DNA of 64,000 bases from an uncultured Pelagibacteraceae bacterium. Its GTDB lineage: Bacteria; Pseudomonadota; Alphaproteobacteria; Pelagibacterales; Pelagibacteraceae. Made by a program: the position numbers and the translations under genes. The stretch's first letter is position 1; every line of letters starts with the position of its first letter. This document shows, in pieces, positions 42,581 through 52,668 of this stretch. The notes beneath the pieces are model-generated. The model did no database searches and had not been told where the DNA came from. It was given only the letters and a program-made list of their open reading frames with translations. Where the stretch lies: positions 50,483-114,482 of the forward strand of contig CACBQF010000003.1 of NCBI GenBank assembly GCA_902541315.1. Reading direction: 5' to 3'.

Positions 42581-43582
42581 ATGGGAAAAAAAATTTTTTC
42601 GGGTGTTCAACCAACTGGAAATCTTCATCTTGGAAATTATTTGGGAGCAATCAAAAATTTTGTAAAACTTAATAATAAAGATAAAAATGAGTGTGTTTTC
42701 TGTGTAGTTGATCTTCACGCTATTACTGTTGCCCAAGATCCAAAAAAATTAAAAGATAATATTTATGAAACTGTAGCAACTTTTATTGCTTGCGGTATTA
42801 ATCCTGAAAAAAGTATTATCTTTAGTCAATCAAAAGTGAGCGCCCATTCAGAGACCGCTTGGATACTAAGCTGTGTGGCGAGGATGGGATGGCTTAATAG
42901 AATGACCCAATTTAAAGAGAAAGCTGGAAAAGACAAAGAAAAAGCAAGTATTGGTCTTTACACATACCCTGTTTTAATGGCAGCGGATATCCTATTATAT
43001 GACTCTACCCACGTGCCTGTTGGAAACGACCAGAAACAACATTTGGAACTATGTCGAGATATCGCACAAAAATTTAATAATGATTTTGGTGTCGATGATT
43101 TTTTTAAAATACCTGAGCCATTAATTCAAAAAAAGTTTTCTAGAATAATGAGTTTGAGAGATGGAACAAAAAAAATGAGTAAATCTGAATTATCAGATCT
43201 GAGTAGAATAAATTTAACTGATGATAAAGATCAAATAATTAATAAAATCAAAAAAGCAAAAACTGATACTTTGCCTTTACCGTCTACAAGCGCAGATTTA
43301 GAAAAAAGACTTGAAGCAAAAAATTTGATGGGTATTTACTCTAGCTTAATGGATTTAAATTTAGATGATACCATTAATAAATTTTCTGGAAAGAATTTTT
43401 CGGAATTCAAAGAAAATTTATCACAAGTTTTAGTTGATAAAATTATTCCTATTTCGAATGAAATTAAAAAACTTTTAAAAGAAAAAAGTTTTTTAGACCA
43501 AATACTAGATAGCGGATGTCAAAAAGCTGACAAAATTGCATCAAAAAAGCTTAAAAAAATTCAAGAAATCATTGGTTTTTAA
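42581..43582 (+). CDS. trpS: Tryptophanyl-tRNA synthetase
   Basis: [25 protein letters not shown]. Confidence 0.99.
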   Translation: MGKKIFSGVQPTGNLHLGNYLGAIKNFVKLNNKDKNECVFCVVDLHAITVAQDPKKLKDNIYETVATFIACGINPEKSIIFSQSKVSAHSETAWILSCVARMGWLNRMTQFKEKAGKDKEKASIGLYTYPVLMAADILLYDSTHVPVGNDQKQHLELCRDIAQKFNNDFGVDDFFKIPEPLIQKKFSRIMSLRDGTKKMSKSELSDLSRINLTDDKDQIINKIKKAKTDTLPLPSTSADLEKRLEAKNLMGIYSSLMDLNLDDTINKFSGKNFSEFKENLSQVLVDKIIPISNEIKKLLKEKSFLDQILDSGCQKADKIASKKLKKIQEIIGF

Positions 43583-43634
43583 TTATAAAATACAAACAAG
43601 TTTCATTTTAAAAATTATTGATTATATATAAATT

Positions 43635-44174
43635 ATGTTTGTACAGTCAGAATTAACACCTAATCCAAATTCGATAAAGTTTTTGCCAGGTAAGATTGTT
43701 TCTAAAAGTGGCTCTTTTGAAGTAACAAAAAAAGACGAAACTAACAACGACTTAATTAAAAATTTATTTTCAGTTAATGGTGTAGAAAGTATTTTTTTAG
43801 GAAAAGATTTTATTTCAGTAAATAAACAAGGTAACGTTGAGTGGGAGGAAATAAAACATATTATTATATCATTAATAAATGATTTTTATTCTACTGGCAA
43901 AGAATACGTCGTGGAAAAAAAATTAAATGAGAGTTCTGAAAATCTAGAAGAGATAGAACTGAGAATTATTAAAATTCTAGATCAAAAAATTAGGCCCGCT
44001 ATTGCAAGAGATGGTGGAGACATTAAGTTCAAAGAGTTTAAAGATGGTATAGTTAAAGTTCAATTACAAGGGAGCTGCTCAGGTTGCCCAAGTTCAACAA
44101 TGACATTAAAACAAGGTGTTCAAAATCTTTTATGTCACTATATACCAGAGGTAAAACAAGTTGAGGCAATATAA
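43635..44174 (+). CDS. NifU/NfuA-family Fe-S scaffold protein
   Basis: LTPNPNSIKFLPG; RPAIARDGGDIKF, CSGCPSSTMTLKQGV. Confidence 0.95.
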   Translation: MFVQSELTPNPNSIKFLPGKIVSKSGSFEVTKKDETNNDLIKNLFSVNGVESIFLGKDFISVNKQGNVEWEEIKHIIISLINDFYSTGKEYVVEKKLNESSENLEEIELRIIKILDQKIRPAIARDGGDIKFKEFKDGIVKVQLQGSCSGCPSSTMTLKQGVQNLLCHYIPEVKQVEAI

Positions 44175-44177
44175 ATT

Positions 44178-45257
44178 ATGTATAAAAGAAATTTTACTAA
44201 AAAAGTAAAATCAATAAATTTTTTTAACACAAAAAAAAATATTGGTTCATTACCTAGAATTCTTATATCGTCCATATTGTTAATCACCTTTTTTTATGCA
44301 ATGCCAATAGTTGTAAATTTTGCCAATAATAAAAATATGGCTTTTCAAAATAAATCAAAAGCTGTTTTGGCCTATACTCTTAAAAATGGTACCAGTGGAA
44401 ATGAAATTAATGATAAGATACTAAATGAACAAGATTTATTAGTTGATATTTTTAGTTTAAATGATTTGGAAACCGATACAGTAAGATTAAACGCCTCAAC
44501 TATAAAACAATTATTTGAAGACACAAATTATACTCTTAAAGACGTTAGAAAAACCAAATTGGTAAAACCTGTTGCTTTGACATTGTTACCAAATGAAATA
44601 AAGATGATTGAGAGTACGTCTAAAAGAAAAGAATTTTTTATTCAGATTGTTCTTCCCTTAATACTCAAAGAAAATAGTAATATAAAAATAGATAGAAAAA
44701 GACTTTTTAGCATTATAAATAAAAGCAATAACACTAGTTTAGAAAAGAAATGGCTTGAAAAAAAATATAAACAATATGGAGTTCCTTCGAAAGATTTATC
44801 AACGCTTAAAATAAGAATGGATGAAATTCCAGTTTCACTTGCACTAGCACAAGCTGCAAAAGAAACTGGTTGGGGAACATCAAGATTTGCACAAGAAGGT
44901 AATGCACTGTTCGGACAATGGACTTGGTCAGGTGAGGGTTTAAAACCAAAAGATGCAGATAAGAATGAGGGACACAAGGTTATGAGGTTCAATGTTCTTC
45001 AAGCATCTGTGAGAGCTTATCAAAGAAATCTTAATACCCATTCAACTTACAAAGGATTCAGGGAAGAAAGAGCTAAACTGAGAGATGAAGGTAAACCTTT
45101 GGATAGCATGAGACTTTCTGAATTTTTGAACAAATATGCAGAAACTGGCAACCAGTATGTTGAGGTTCTTCAAAAAATTATTAAGCAAAATAATCTTCAA
45201 GATTTTGATGATGCTAAATTGCTTCCTTCAAGTATAGAATTAGAAAGTTTAATCTAA
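44178..45257 (+). CDS. Bax-like glucosaminidase-domain protein
   Basis: N-terminal TM, PVSLALAQAAKETGWGTSRFAQEGNALFGQW. Confidence 0.9.
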   Translation: MYKRNFTKKVKSINFFNTKKNIGSLPRILISSILLITFFYAMPIVVNFANNKNMAFQNKSKAVLAYTLKNGTSGNEINDKILNEQDLLVDIFSLNDLETDTVRLNASTIKQLFEDTNYTLKDVRKTKLVKPVALTLLPNEIKMIESTSKRKEFFIQIVLPLILKENSNIKIDRKRLFSIINKSNNTSLEKKWLEKKYKQYGVPSKDLSTLKIRMDEIPVSLALAQAAKETGWGTSRFAQEGNALFGQWTWSGEGLKPKDADKNEGHKVMRFNVLQASVRAYQRNLNTHSTYKGFREERAKLRDEGKPLDSMRLSEFLNKYAETGNQYVEVLQKIIKQNNLQDFDDAKLLPSSIELESLI

Positions 45258-46315
45258 TTTTCGCTTACAATAAATTGAGTTCCAAACCATCGCCACTTAC
45301 CATTATCCATCAGTGAACAATTAATTCTTCCTCTTCTTGGTATAAATGGATCTTCAAAATTTACGATAAGTTTATTGATATCAAATTTTAAATTTGGTTT
45401 TTTCCATTTTCCACCATCATTAGAATAACAATTAATATCCTTTATATTTTTTTGTTCATTAAAAAATTCAACTACCATTCGTGGAGGATTGTTCCTCTTA
45501 TTTATTTTTTTTTCCTCTGGCTCTAGAGATCTATACTCAAGTGGTAAATAATTAATTATAGATTTAAACCTTTTTAATTCACCATATTTTTCATTTATTG
45601 GAAACCTTGGTAATTCAAATTTATCTTTATTCACATCAATAATTCCTGAATGTTGCCCAAAAGCTATTTCAAAATTTTTAGCTATGTATTGTTTCATAAA
45701 AAGAGAATATTCGCCAAATGGATATGAAAATATCTCAGGAACATATCCTAATCTATTTTTGAAAATTTTTGATGAAAGCTCTATATCATTAATAAATTCT
45801 TCCTCGCTTTTATCAATTAGGTAGTCATGTGAATGAGAATGATGGCCAATATAACCAAATTCAGATTTGTCAATCTCAATTATTTCATCCCAAGTCATGT
45901 AACCATTTTTACCGACCGGTTCAGTAGATACGAATAAAATAAATGGAATTTTATTTTCCTTTAAATATGGCCAAGCATTATTGTAGAAAGACTTGAAACC
46001 ATCATCTATTGTTATCAAAATTTTCTTCTTATTTTTTGGTTTTTTAAATTCTTTTATAAAAAATTTTGGATTATAAAATTCATAATCAAGTTCTTTAATT
46101 ATTTTTATATGTTTTTGAAAAATATCCATTTTGATATTTGTTGAAGGATACTTATTTTCGTTAAATCTATGGTACATTATCGATAAAATACCATTATCTT
46201 TTGCATAATATTTGGTATTGTTTTCCTCTGAATTAGAATTGGTAAAAATAAATAATTGAATTATGACAAAACTAATAATAGATGCAGCTAGTGATAAACT
46301 TTTTTTTATGATCAT
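45254..46315 (-). CDS. Polysaccharide deacetylase (NodB-like)
   Basis: ILITIDDGFKSFYNNAWPYLKE, IGHHSHSHDYL, FSYPFGEYS. Confidence 0.93.
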   Translation of the reverse strand: MIIKKSLSLAASIISFVIIQLFIFTNSNSEENNTKYYAKDNGILSIMYHRFNENKYPSTNIKMDIFQKHIKIIKELDYEFYNPKFFIKEFKKPKNKKKILITIDDGFKSFYNNAWPYLKENKIPFILFVSTEPVGKNGYMTWDEIIEIDKSEFGYIGHHSHSHDYLIDKSEEEFINDIELSSKIFKNRLGYVPEIFSYPFGEYSLFMKQYIAKNFEIAFGQHSGIIDVNKDKFELPRFPINEKYGELKRFKSIINYLPLEYRSLEPEEKKINKRNNPPRMVVEFFNEQKNIKDINCYSNDGGKWKKPNLKFDINKLIVNFEDPFIPRRGRINCSLMDNGKWRWFGTQFIVSEN

Positions 46316-46649
46316 TGTAAATGGTAATAATTATAATGTTAGTCATGAAAATAGCAAAAAAAATTATGAGAGATTAATAATACTTTTAAACGATTTTTTA
46401 ATGTCAAAAAATTTGAATTTAAAAAAAATTTCAGATATATATATAAATAGAGGACCTGGTAGTTTTGCAGGCATCAGAAATTCATTATCAGTCGTTAAAG
46501 CTATTCATTTAGTTAATAAAATTGATTATTATTGTTTTAGTTTTAGAGATTTCAATGAAGAAAAACTCATAAAATATGAATTTATCCCAGATTTATGCAA
46601 GAAATTTAAAGTTGAAAAAAATTTGATTAATCCTATCTATTCGGGTTAA
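46263..46649 (+). CDS. tsaB: TsaB-like tRNA threonylcarbamoyladenosine biosynthesis protein, shortened
   Basis: KLIIDAASDKLFF, IYINRGPGSFAGIRNSLSVVKAI, C-terminal NPIYSG; only 128 aa. Confidence 0.82.
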   Translation: MTKLIIDAASDKLFFMIIVNGNNYNVSHENSKKNYERLIILLNDFLMSKNLNLKKISDIYINRGPGSFAGIRNSLSVVKAIHLVNKIDYYCFSFRDFNEEKLIKYEFIPDLCKKFKVEKNLINPIYSG

Positions 46650-46657
46650 AAATACGT

Positions 46658-47089
46658 ATGTCAGAAACAATTGAACAAAAATGTCAATCTCAAGGAGTAA
46701 AACTCACTGATCAAAGACGAATTATTGCTAAGGTAATTTCTGAATCAAAAAAAGCCTATGGTGAGTCTGATCATCCAGATGTTGATGAGCTTTATAATAG
46801 AGTTTCAAAAATTGATCCTAAAATTAGCATCGCAACAGTATATAGAACTGTAAAACTTTTCGAAGAAGCTGGGATTCTGACAAAACACGATTTTAAGGGT
46901 GGTAAGGCAAGATATGAAATAAATGATGATCATAATCATTTAATTGATATTAAAACTGGAGATATTATAGAGTTTGTTGATGAAGAGATAGAAGAACTCC
47001 AAAAAAAAATTGCAAACAAATATGGATATAAGTTAGTTGACCACAAGCTGGAACTTTATGGTGTTAAACTAGATAAAAAAAATGAATAA
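46658..47089 (+). CDS. fur: Fur/Mur-family metal-responsive regulator
   Basis: LTDQRRIIAKVI, PKISIATVYRTVKLFEEAGIL, DHNHLIDIKTGDIIEF. Confidence 0.94.
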   Translation: MSETIEQKCQSQGVKLTDQRRIIAKVISESKKAYGESDHPDVDELYNRVSKIDPKISIATVYRTVKLFEEAGILTKHDFKGGKARYEINDDHNHLIDIKTGDIIEFVDEEIEELQKKIANKYGYKLVDHKLELYGVKLDKKNE

Positions 47090-48410
47090 AAAAATATTCG
47101 CTAAAACATTTGGTTGCCAAATGAACGAGTATGATACTAATCGAATAATTGATACTGTAAAAAAGATAGGATTTACAAAAACCGAAAATCTCGACGATAC
47201 GAATTGTTTTTTACTAAACACTTGTCACATTAGAGATAAGGCAAAAGAAAAAGTTTATCATGAGATAGGTAGAGTAAAAAAAAGATTTAGATTAAAAAAA
47301 AAACCTTTCGTCATAGTTGCTGGATGCGTTGCTCAAGCGGAAAATGAGGAGATGTTAAAAAGAGAACCTTTTATTGATCTAGTTATTGGTCCTCAAGCAT
47401 ACCATAAAATTAATGACAAGATTGAGGAATACCTAGATAATCAGAGGAGATTGGATGAAACTGAATTTGATGCTGTTTCAAAATTCAATTATTTGGATAA
47501 AATAAAAAACTCGTCTACAAAAATATCTTCTTTTTTAACCATACAAGAAGGCTGCGATAAGTTTTGTCACTTTTGTGTTGTTCCTTATACAAGAGGTCCT
47601 GAATATTCTAGACCATTTAATGAAATAGTTAATGAGGCCAAAATCCTTGCAGGAAATGGAGTTAGAGAGATTACTTTATTAGGACAGAATGTTAACGCTT
47701 ACAATAATGAAAATTATAAGTTGTTTAATTTGATTTTAGAAATAGAAAAAATTCCTGAAATTTTAAGGATCAGATATACAACTTCACATCCAATTGACAT
47801 GACTGATGATTTAATTGACTTATATGGGACCTCGAAAAAATTAATGCCTCTTGTTCATTTACCAGTCCAAAGCGGTTCAAATAAAATTTTAAAGTTGATG
47901 AATAGAAATCACAATATTGAATATTATCTTCAAATTTACGAAAAAATAATTAAAAGAAATTCCTCTGCTAAATTTTCTAGTGACTTTATAATTGGTTACC
48001 CTGGTGAGGAAGAGAGTGATTTTAATTTGACACTTGATCTTATAAAAAAGATAAAATTTATAAATTCTTTTTCTTTTGTATTTAGTCCAAGACCAGGCAC
48101 AAAAGCCTCTCATTTACCATTAATTGATCGAAAGTTAAGCAATGAAAGACTAAAAATCGTTCAAAAAGAATTATTTAATTTTCAAAAAAAAATGAATAAA
48201 TCTTTGGAGAGTAACGTAATAGAGGTGTTAGTAGAAAATAAAGTTTCTGAAAGTGCAAAGTATTTTGGCAGAACTGGTTATATGACTTCAGTAATATTTG
48301 ATGGTAAAGATGAGGATGTGGGAAAGCTTGTAAAAGTTAAAATTAAAAGTAGTAATCAAAATACACTTTTTGGTGAAACTTTAGAAATTTCAAAATTGAG
48401 AGTTGCATAA
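47082..48410 (+). CDS. miaB: tRNA-2-methylthio-N6-dimethylallyladenosine synthase MiaB
   Basis: KTFGCQMNEYDT, QEGCDKFCHFCVVPYTRGPE. Confidence 0.98.
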   Translation: MNKKIFAKTFGCQMNEYDTNRIIDTVKKIGFTKTENLDDTNCFLLNTCHIRDKAKEKVYHEIGRVKKRFRLKKKPFVIVAGCVAQAENEEMLKREPFIDLVIGPQAYHKINDKIEEYLDNQRRLDETEFDAVSKFNYLDKIKNSSTKISSFLTIQEGCDKFCHFCVVPYTRGPEYSRPFNEIVNEAKILAGNGVREITLLGQNVNAYNNENYKLFNLILEIEKIPEILRIRYTTSHPIDMTDDLIDLYGTSKKLMPLVHLPVQSGSNKILKLMNRNHNIEYYLQIYEKIIKRNSSAKFSSDFIIGYPGEEESDFNLTLDLIKKIKFINSFSFVFSPRPGTKASHLPLIDRKLSNERLKIVQKELFNFQKKMNKSLESNVIEVLVENKVSESAKYFGRTGYMTSVIFDGKDEDVGKLVKVKIKSSNQNTLFGETLEISKLRVA

Positions 48411-48412
48411 AT

Positions 48413-49417
48413 TTGAATAATTCAATTAAAAAAGACACTCAGGCGCTTTTAAAATTTGTTTACTCAGACAATAACTCATTAAGTGTGATATTTAGTGATA
48501 ATAAACTTCTAATGGGCATTGTAGGTGAATTTAATAAAAATTTAAAAGAATTAGAAAAAATTACTGGAGCAAGCTTGTATTCCAGAGGAAATTCAATACT
48601 TATTAAGTCTAATGATGAAAAAAATGAAATTGTTAAAAATGCTATTCAATTTTTAGTAAACCAATTTTTAAATAATGGAAATATTGAAAACAAAGATATC
48701 TTATCATCTGTGGACCAATTTATGATTAATGAAAAAGTTAAAAATTCAAATATCACTGATATTATTAAAACACCTAAAAAATCTATTATTCCAAGATCTG
48801 AAAAACAAAAAAGGTATGTTAGAGCTTTAAGGGAAAGTGAAATAGTCATTTCTGCTGGTCCAGCAGGAACAGGAAAAACTTTTCTTGCTGTTGCTGTTGG
48901 CCTTACTATGCTTTTAGAAAAAAAGATTGAGAGAATAATTTTATCAAGACCAGCTGTTGAGGCCGGTGAAAGATTGGGCTTTTTACCAGGAGATATGAAA
49001 GAAAAAGTGGATCCCTATCTAAGACCTCTGTACGACTCACTTTACGATTTATTTCATTTTGAAAAAATTCAAAGAATGATTGAAATAGGAGATATTGAGA
49101 TTGCTCCTTTGGCATTTATGAGAGGTAGAACTCTCAAAAATTCATTTGCAATACTAGATGAAGCTCAGAATGCAACAGACACTCAAATTAAAATGTTCTT
49201 AACAAGAATAGGTGAAAACTCAAAAATAGTAGTTAATGGTGATCCATCACAGATAGATCTTCCAAATAAACATATGTCAGGTTTGGACAGAGCTAAAAAA
49301 TTATTATCTCATTTAGATGAAATTAAAGTTATAGATTTTGATCATTCAGATGTTGTAAGACATCCTTTAGTATCGAAAATTGTAAAAGCATATTCTAGTG
49401 ACAATGATCAAAGTTAA
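48413..49417 (+). CDS. phoH: PhoH-like ATPase (TTG start)
   Basis: ISAGPAGTGKTFLAVAVG, SRPAVEAGERLGFLPGD. Confidence 0.96.
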   Translation: MNNSIKKDTQALLKFVYSDNNSLSVIFSDNKLLMGIVGEFNKNLKELEKITGASLYSRGNSILIKSNDEKNEIVKNAIQFLVNQFLNNGNIENKDILSSVDQFMINEKVKNSNITDIIKTPKKSIIPRSEKQKRYVRALRESEIVISAGPAGTGKTFLAVAVGLTMLLEKKIERIILSRPAVEAGERLGFLPGDMKEKVDPYLRPLYDSLYDLFHFEKIQRMIEIGDIEIAPLAFMRGRTLKNSFAILDEAQNATDTQIKMFLTRIGENSKIVVNGDPSQIDLPNKHMSGLDRAKKLLSHLDEIKVIDFDHSDVVRHPLVSKIVKAYSSDNDQS

Positions 49418-49865
49418 TGTCCTCACTGAGGAAAAATCTTGGTTAAAAAAAATCAAAAAAAAAGAATTTTTTTTTAATCAATTATGCAAACATTTTCCAA
49501 AAAAATTTAAGTTTATAAATAAAAGAGCTTATTTAACTCTATTACTTTCTAACAATAGAAATATTAAAAGATTAAATAAAAAATTTAGGAAAAAAGATAA
49601 ACATACAGACGTGTTATCTTTTCCATTTCAAAAAAAACACAAAAAACACAAAGAAGTTTATTTAGGAGATGTTATTATCAGTTTTAATTATATGAACAAA
49701 CCTAAAAATATAAATAATTACGATTTTAAAGAAAAAGTTACAAAAATTTTTATTCATGGCTTCTTACATTTATTAAATTTTAAACATGTAAAAAAAAAGG
49801 AATATCAGATAATGTTTCGTGAAGAACAAAAAATATTTAGATCAGTCAAAAAACTTTTAATTTAA
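49398..49865 (+). CDS. ybeY: rRNA maturation RNase YbeY
   Basis: DKHTDVLSFPF, YLGDVIISF, IHGFLHLLNFKHVKKKEYQIM (catalytic His triad in diverged form). Confidence 0.92.
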   Translation: MTMIKVNVLTEEKSWLKKIKKKEFFFNQLCKHFPKKFKFINKRAYLTLLLSNNRNIKRLNKKFRKKDKHTDVLSFPFQKKHKKHKEVYLGDVIISFNYMNKPKNINNYDFKEKVTKIFIHGFLHLLNFKHVKKKEYQIMFREEQKIFRSVKKLLI

Positions 49866-49866
49866 G

Positions 49867-51411
49867 TTGAATAAAAAATTTATAATAGAAATATTACTTT
49901 TATTAATCTTAGGAGGGCTAACGTCTTTAAGTCTTCCGCCTTTAAATCTTTTTTTTGTAAATTTTCTCACATTGAGTACTTTCTTTATTTTTTTATTTAA
50001 AAAACTTAATGATCCGAAGAGTGGAAAATTTTTTTTTCTTTATGGTTGGCTATTTGGTTTAAGTTATTTTTTAAGTAATTTATATTGGATAACCATATCG
50101 CTTACTTTTGATCCAAACTTTAAATTTTTAATACCAGTTTCTTTAATTCTTATTCCGTCTTTTTTAGGCCTATTCTATGGGTTAGCAACATTTATTTTTT
50201 ATAAATTTAGATTAAATAAATTATTAAGCTCTTTTTTTTTATTTTCCCTTCTTTTTGGACTTGTTGAATTTTTAAGAGGAAATATTCTAACAGGTTTTCC
50301 TTGGAACTTATTTATTTACAGTCTTTCGGAGAACCTAAGTTTTATAAGTTTTGCATCTATTATCGGGACATACGCATTAAATCTTTTAATAATTAGTTTT
50401 TTTTCTGCACCTGCAATTTATATTTTAAGAAAATCAAAAGTTGAAAATTTTATTTTTATTTTAATTTTATTAATTCCAATATTATTTTTATTTTATGGAA
50501 AATCATATAAGCAAAGTTTTTTAAATGAAAAAATTGTAAAAAACCCTTATTTGATAAGGATAATTGGATCAAATATAAGTTTAGATAGATTTTACAGTGA
50601 TAATCAAGCAGAAAACATCATTAATGAGTTGATAAATTTAAGTTCACCCGAACCTTATAAAAAAACTTTTTTTTTGTGGCCAGAGGGAATCATACCAAAC
50701 ACATATTTAGATGAATTAGAGTCATATGAGAGTTTATTTATTAAAAACTTTAATGAAAATCATTTAATAGGACTTGGTATCACCAGTAGATCATTAATAA
50801 ACGAAAATTATAAGTATTTTAACTCATTCTCACTTATTGATAACAAATTAAACTTAGTTCAAAATTATAATAAAATAAATTTAGTTCCTTTTGGTGAATT
50901 TCTTCCATTTGAAAATTTGCTCAATAAAATTGGTTTAAAAACAATTACAAATAACATTGGTTCTTTTACCAAGGGAGCTGAAAGAAAAATTATCCACATA
51001 AAAAATAATTTTCAAGAGTTTAAATTTTTACCACTAATTTGTTATGAGATAATTTATAGTGGTAATCTGACAAAAAATAATGATTACGATTTTATAATAA
51101 ACATATCAGAAGATGGATGGTTTGGTAAATCTGTTGGGCCAAAGCAACACTTCTCTCACAGTATATTTAGAGCTATTGAAACTGGAAAATATGTATTGAG
51201 GTCCGCAAATAATGGTATGACAGCAATAATTAATCCACTAGGAGAGATCGAAAAAAAAATTGATTATAATAAAGATGGTTTTATTGATTTTGAAAAAAGA
51301 AGAGATTTTAATCCAACTATATTTTCTTTATATGGGAATAAAATATTTATCTTATTAATTTTGTTGTATATTTTGTTAATTTTTTCATTTAATAAAATCA
51401 AAGATGAGTGA
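49867..51411 (+). CDS. lnt: Apolipoprotein N-acyltransferase (TTG start)
   Basis: [48 protein letters not shown]. Confidence 0.95.
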   Translation: MNKKFIIEILLLLILGGLTSLSLPPLNLFFVNFLTLSTFFIFLFKKLNDPKSGKFFFLYGWLFGLSYFLSNLYWITISLTFDPNFKFLIPVSLILIPSFLGLFYGLATFIFYKFRLNKLLSSFFLFSLLFGLVEFLRGNILTGFPWNLFIYSLSENLSFISFASIIGTYALNLLIISFFSAPAIYILRKSKVENFIFILILLIPILFLFYGKSYKQSFLNEKIVKNPYLIRIIGSNISLDRFYSDNQAENIINELINLSSPEPYKKTFFLWPEGIIPNTYLDELESYESLFIKNFNENHLIGLGITSRSLINENYKYFNSFSLIDNKLNLVQNYNKINLVPFGEFLPFENLLNKIGLKTITNNIGSFTKGAERKIIHIKNNFQEFKFLPLICYEIIYSGNLTKNNDYDFIINISEDGWFGKSVGPKQHFSHSIFRAIETGKYVLRSANNGMTAIINPLGEIEKKIDYNKDGFIDFEKRRDFNPTIFSLYGNKIFILLILLYILLIFSFNKIKDE

Positions 51412-52573
51412 TTTAAAAAATTTTCTTTTTACTAGTGAGTCAGTTTCTGAGGGACATCCAGATAAAGTGTCAGATAGGATATCTGATATGGTTGTAGATA
51501 CTTATTTATCTAAAGATCCATATGCAAGAGTTGCTTGTGAAACTTTAACAACTACTAATAAGGTTGTTTTAGCTGGAGAGGTGCGCGGACCAGAGATTAA
51601 TAAAGAAGATCTTATAAAAAATGTTAGAGACTGTATTAAAGATATTGGTTATGATCAAGAAGGCTTTACTTGGAAAGAAGCTACAAGAATAGAGTCTCAT
51701 CTTCACTCACAATCTTCAGATATCGCGATGGGAGTAGATTCCAAAGGAAATAAAGATGAAGGGGCTGGAGATCAAGGAATAATGTTTGGATATGCATGTG
51801 ATGAAACTGATGTTTTAATGCCAGCACCAATTCATTACTCACATAAAATTTTAAAACTGATGGCTGAGGATAGAAAATCTGGAAAATTAAAAAATATTGA
51901 ACCTGACTCTAAAAGCCAAGTCACATTTGAATATATAAATGGAAAACCAGCAAAAGTGAAGTCAGTTGTTATATCTTCTCAGCATTCAGCCAACGTTAGT
52001 CAAAAAGAGGTCAGAGAAATACTGAGGCCATATATGTTAAAAACAATCCCAAAAGAATTTATGAAAGATTTTGGAGAAGATGAGTTTTATGTAAATCCAA
52101 CTGGAAATTTTGTTATTGGAGGTCCTGATGGTGATTGTGGATTAACTGGAAGAAAAATTATTGTAGACACATATGGTGGGGCAGCACCTCATGGTGGAGG
52201 AGCGTTTTCAGGAAAGGATCCAACTAAGGTTGATAGATCAGCCGCTTATGCTGCACGGTATATTGCGAAGAATATTGTAGCTTCAAAGATTTCTGAAAAA
52301 TGTTTAATTCAATTGGCGTATGCAATTGGAGTATCAAAACCTTTGTCAATTTATGTAAATCTTTTTGATAATGATTTAGATAAAAATAAATTTGTCACAG
52401 AAAAAATAAAAGAAAATTTTGATTTAAGTCCTCGAGGTATAAGAGAAATGTTGGGTTTAAATAAAGCTATTTATGAAAAAACAGCGGCTTATGGTCATTT
52501 TGGAAGAACCCCTGAAAATGATGGAGCTTTTTCATGGGAAAACACTGATAAAATTAGTATTTTCACAAAATAG
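51404..52573 (+). CDS. metK: S-adenosylmethionine synthetase
   Basis: [50 protein letters not shown]. Confidence 0.99.
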   Translation: MSDLKNFLFTSESVSEGHPDKVSDRISDMVVDTYLSKDPYARVACETLTTTNKVVLAGEVRGPEINKEDLIKNVRDCIKDIGYDQEGFTWKEATRIESHLHSQSSDIAMGVDSKGNKDEGAGDQGIMFGYACDETDVLMPAPIHYSHKILKLMAEDRKSGKLKNIEPDSKSQVTFEYINGKPAKVKSVVISSQHSANVSQKEVREILRPYMLKTIPKEFMKDFGEDEFYVNPTGNFVIGGPDGDCGLTGRKIIVDTYGGAAPHGGGAFSGKDPTKVDRSAAYAARYIAKNIVASKISEKCLIQLAYAIGVSKPLSIYVNLFDNDLDKNKFVTEKIKENFDLSPRGIREMLGLNKAIYEKTAAYGHFGRTPENDGAFSWENTDKISIFTK

Positions 52574-52628
52574 TTTTATTGAATAATTAAAAAACTTTAT
52601 TATATATTGGTTACATTCTCGATTTTCT

Positions 52629-52655
52629 AAAATGGGCATTTGCCCATTTTTTTTT
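52629..52655 (+). terminator. Intrinsic terminator between metK and nusA (candidate attenuator)
   Basis: AAAATGGGCA-TT-TGCCCATTTT followed by TTTTT; abuts the nusA RBS. Confidence 0.88.
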
Positions 52656-52668
52656 GGAGACTACTAAA

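Noticed and set aside
45629-45640. TTATTCACA word considered as another DnaA box
   Set aside because: Single isolated match inside the deacetylase coding sequence; expected by chance in AT-rich DNA.
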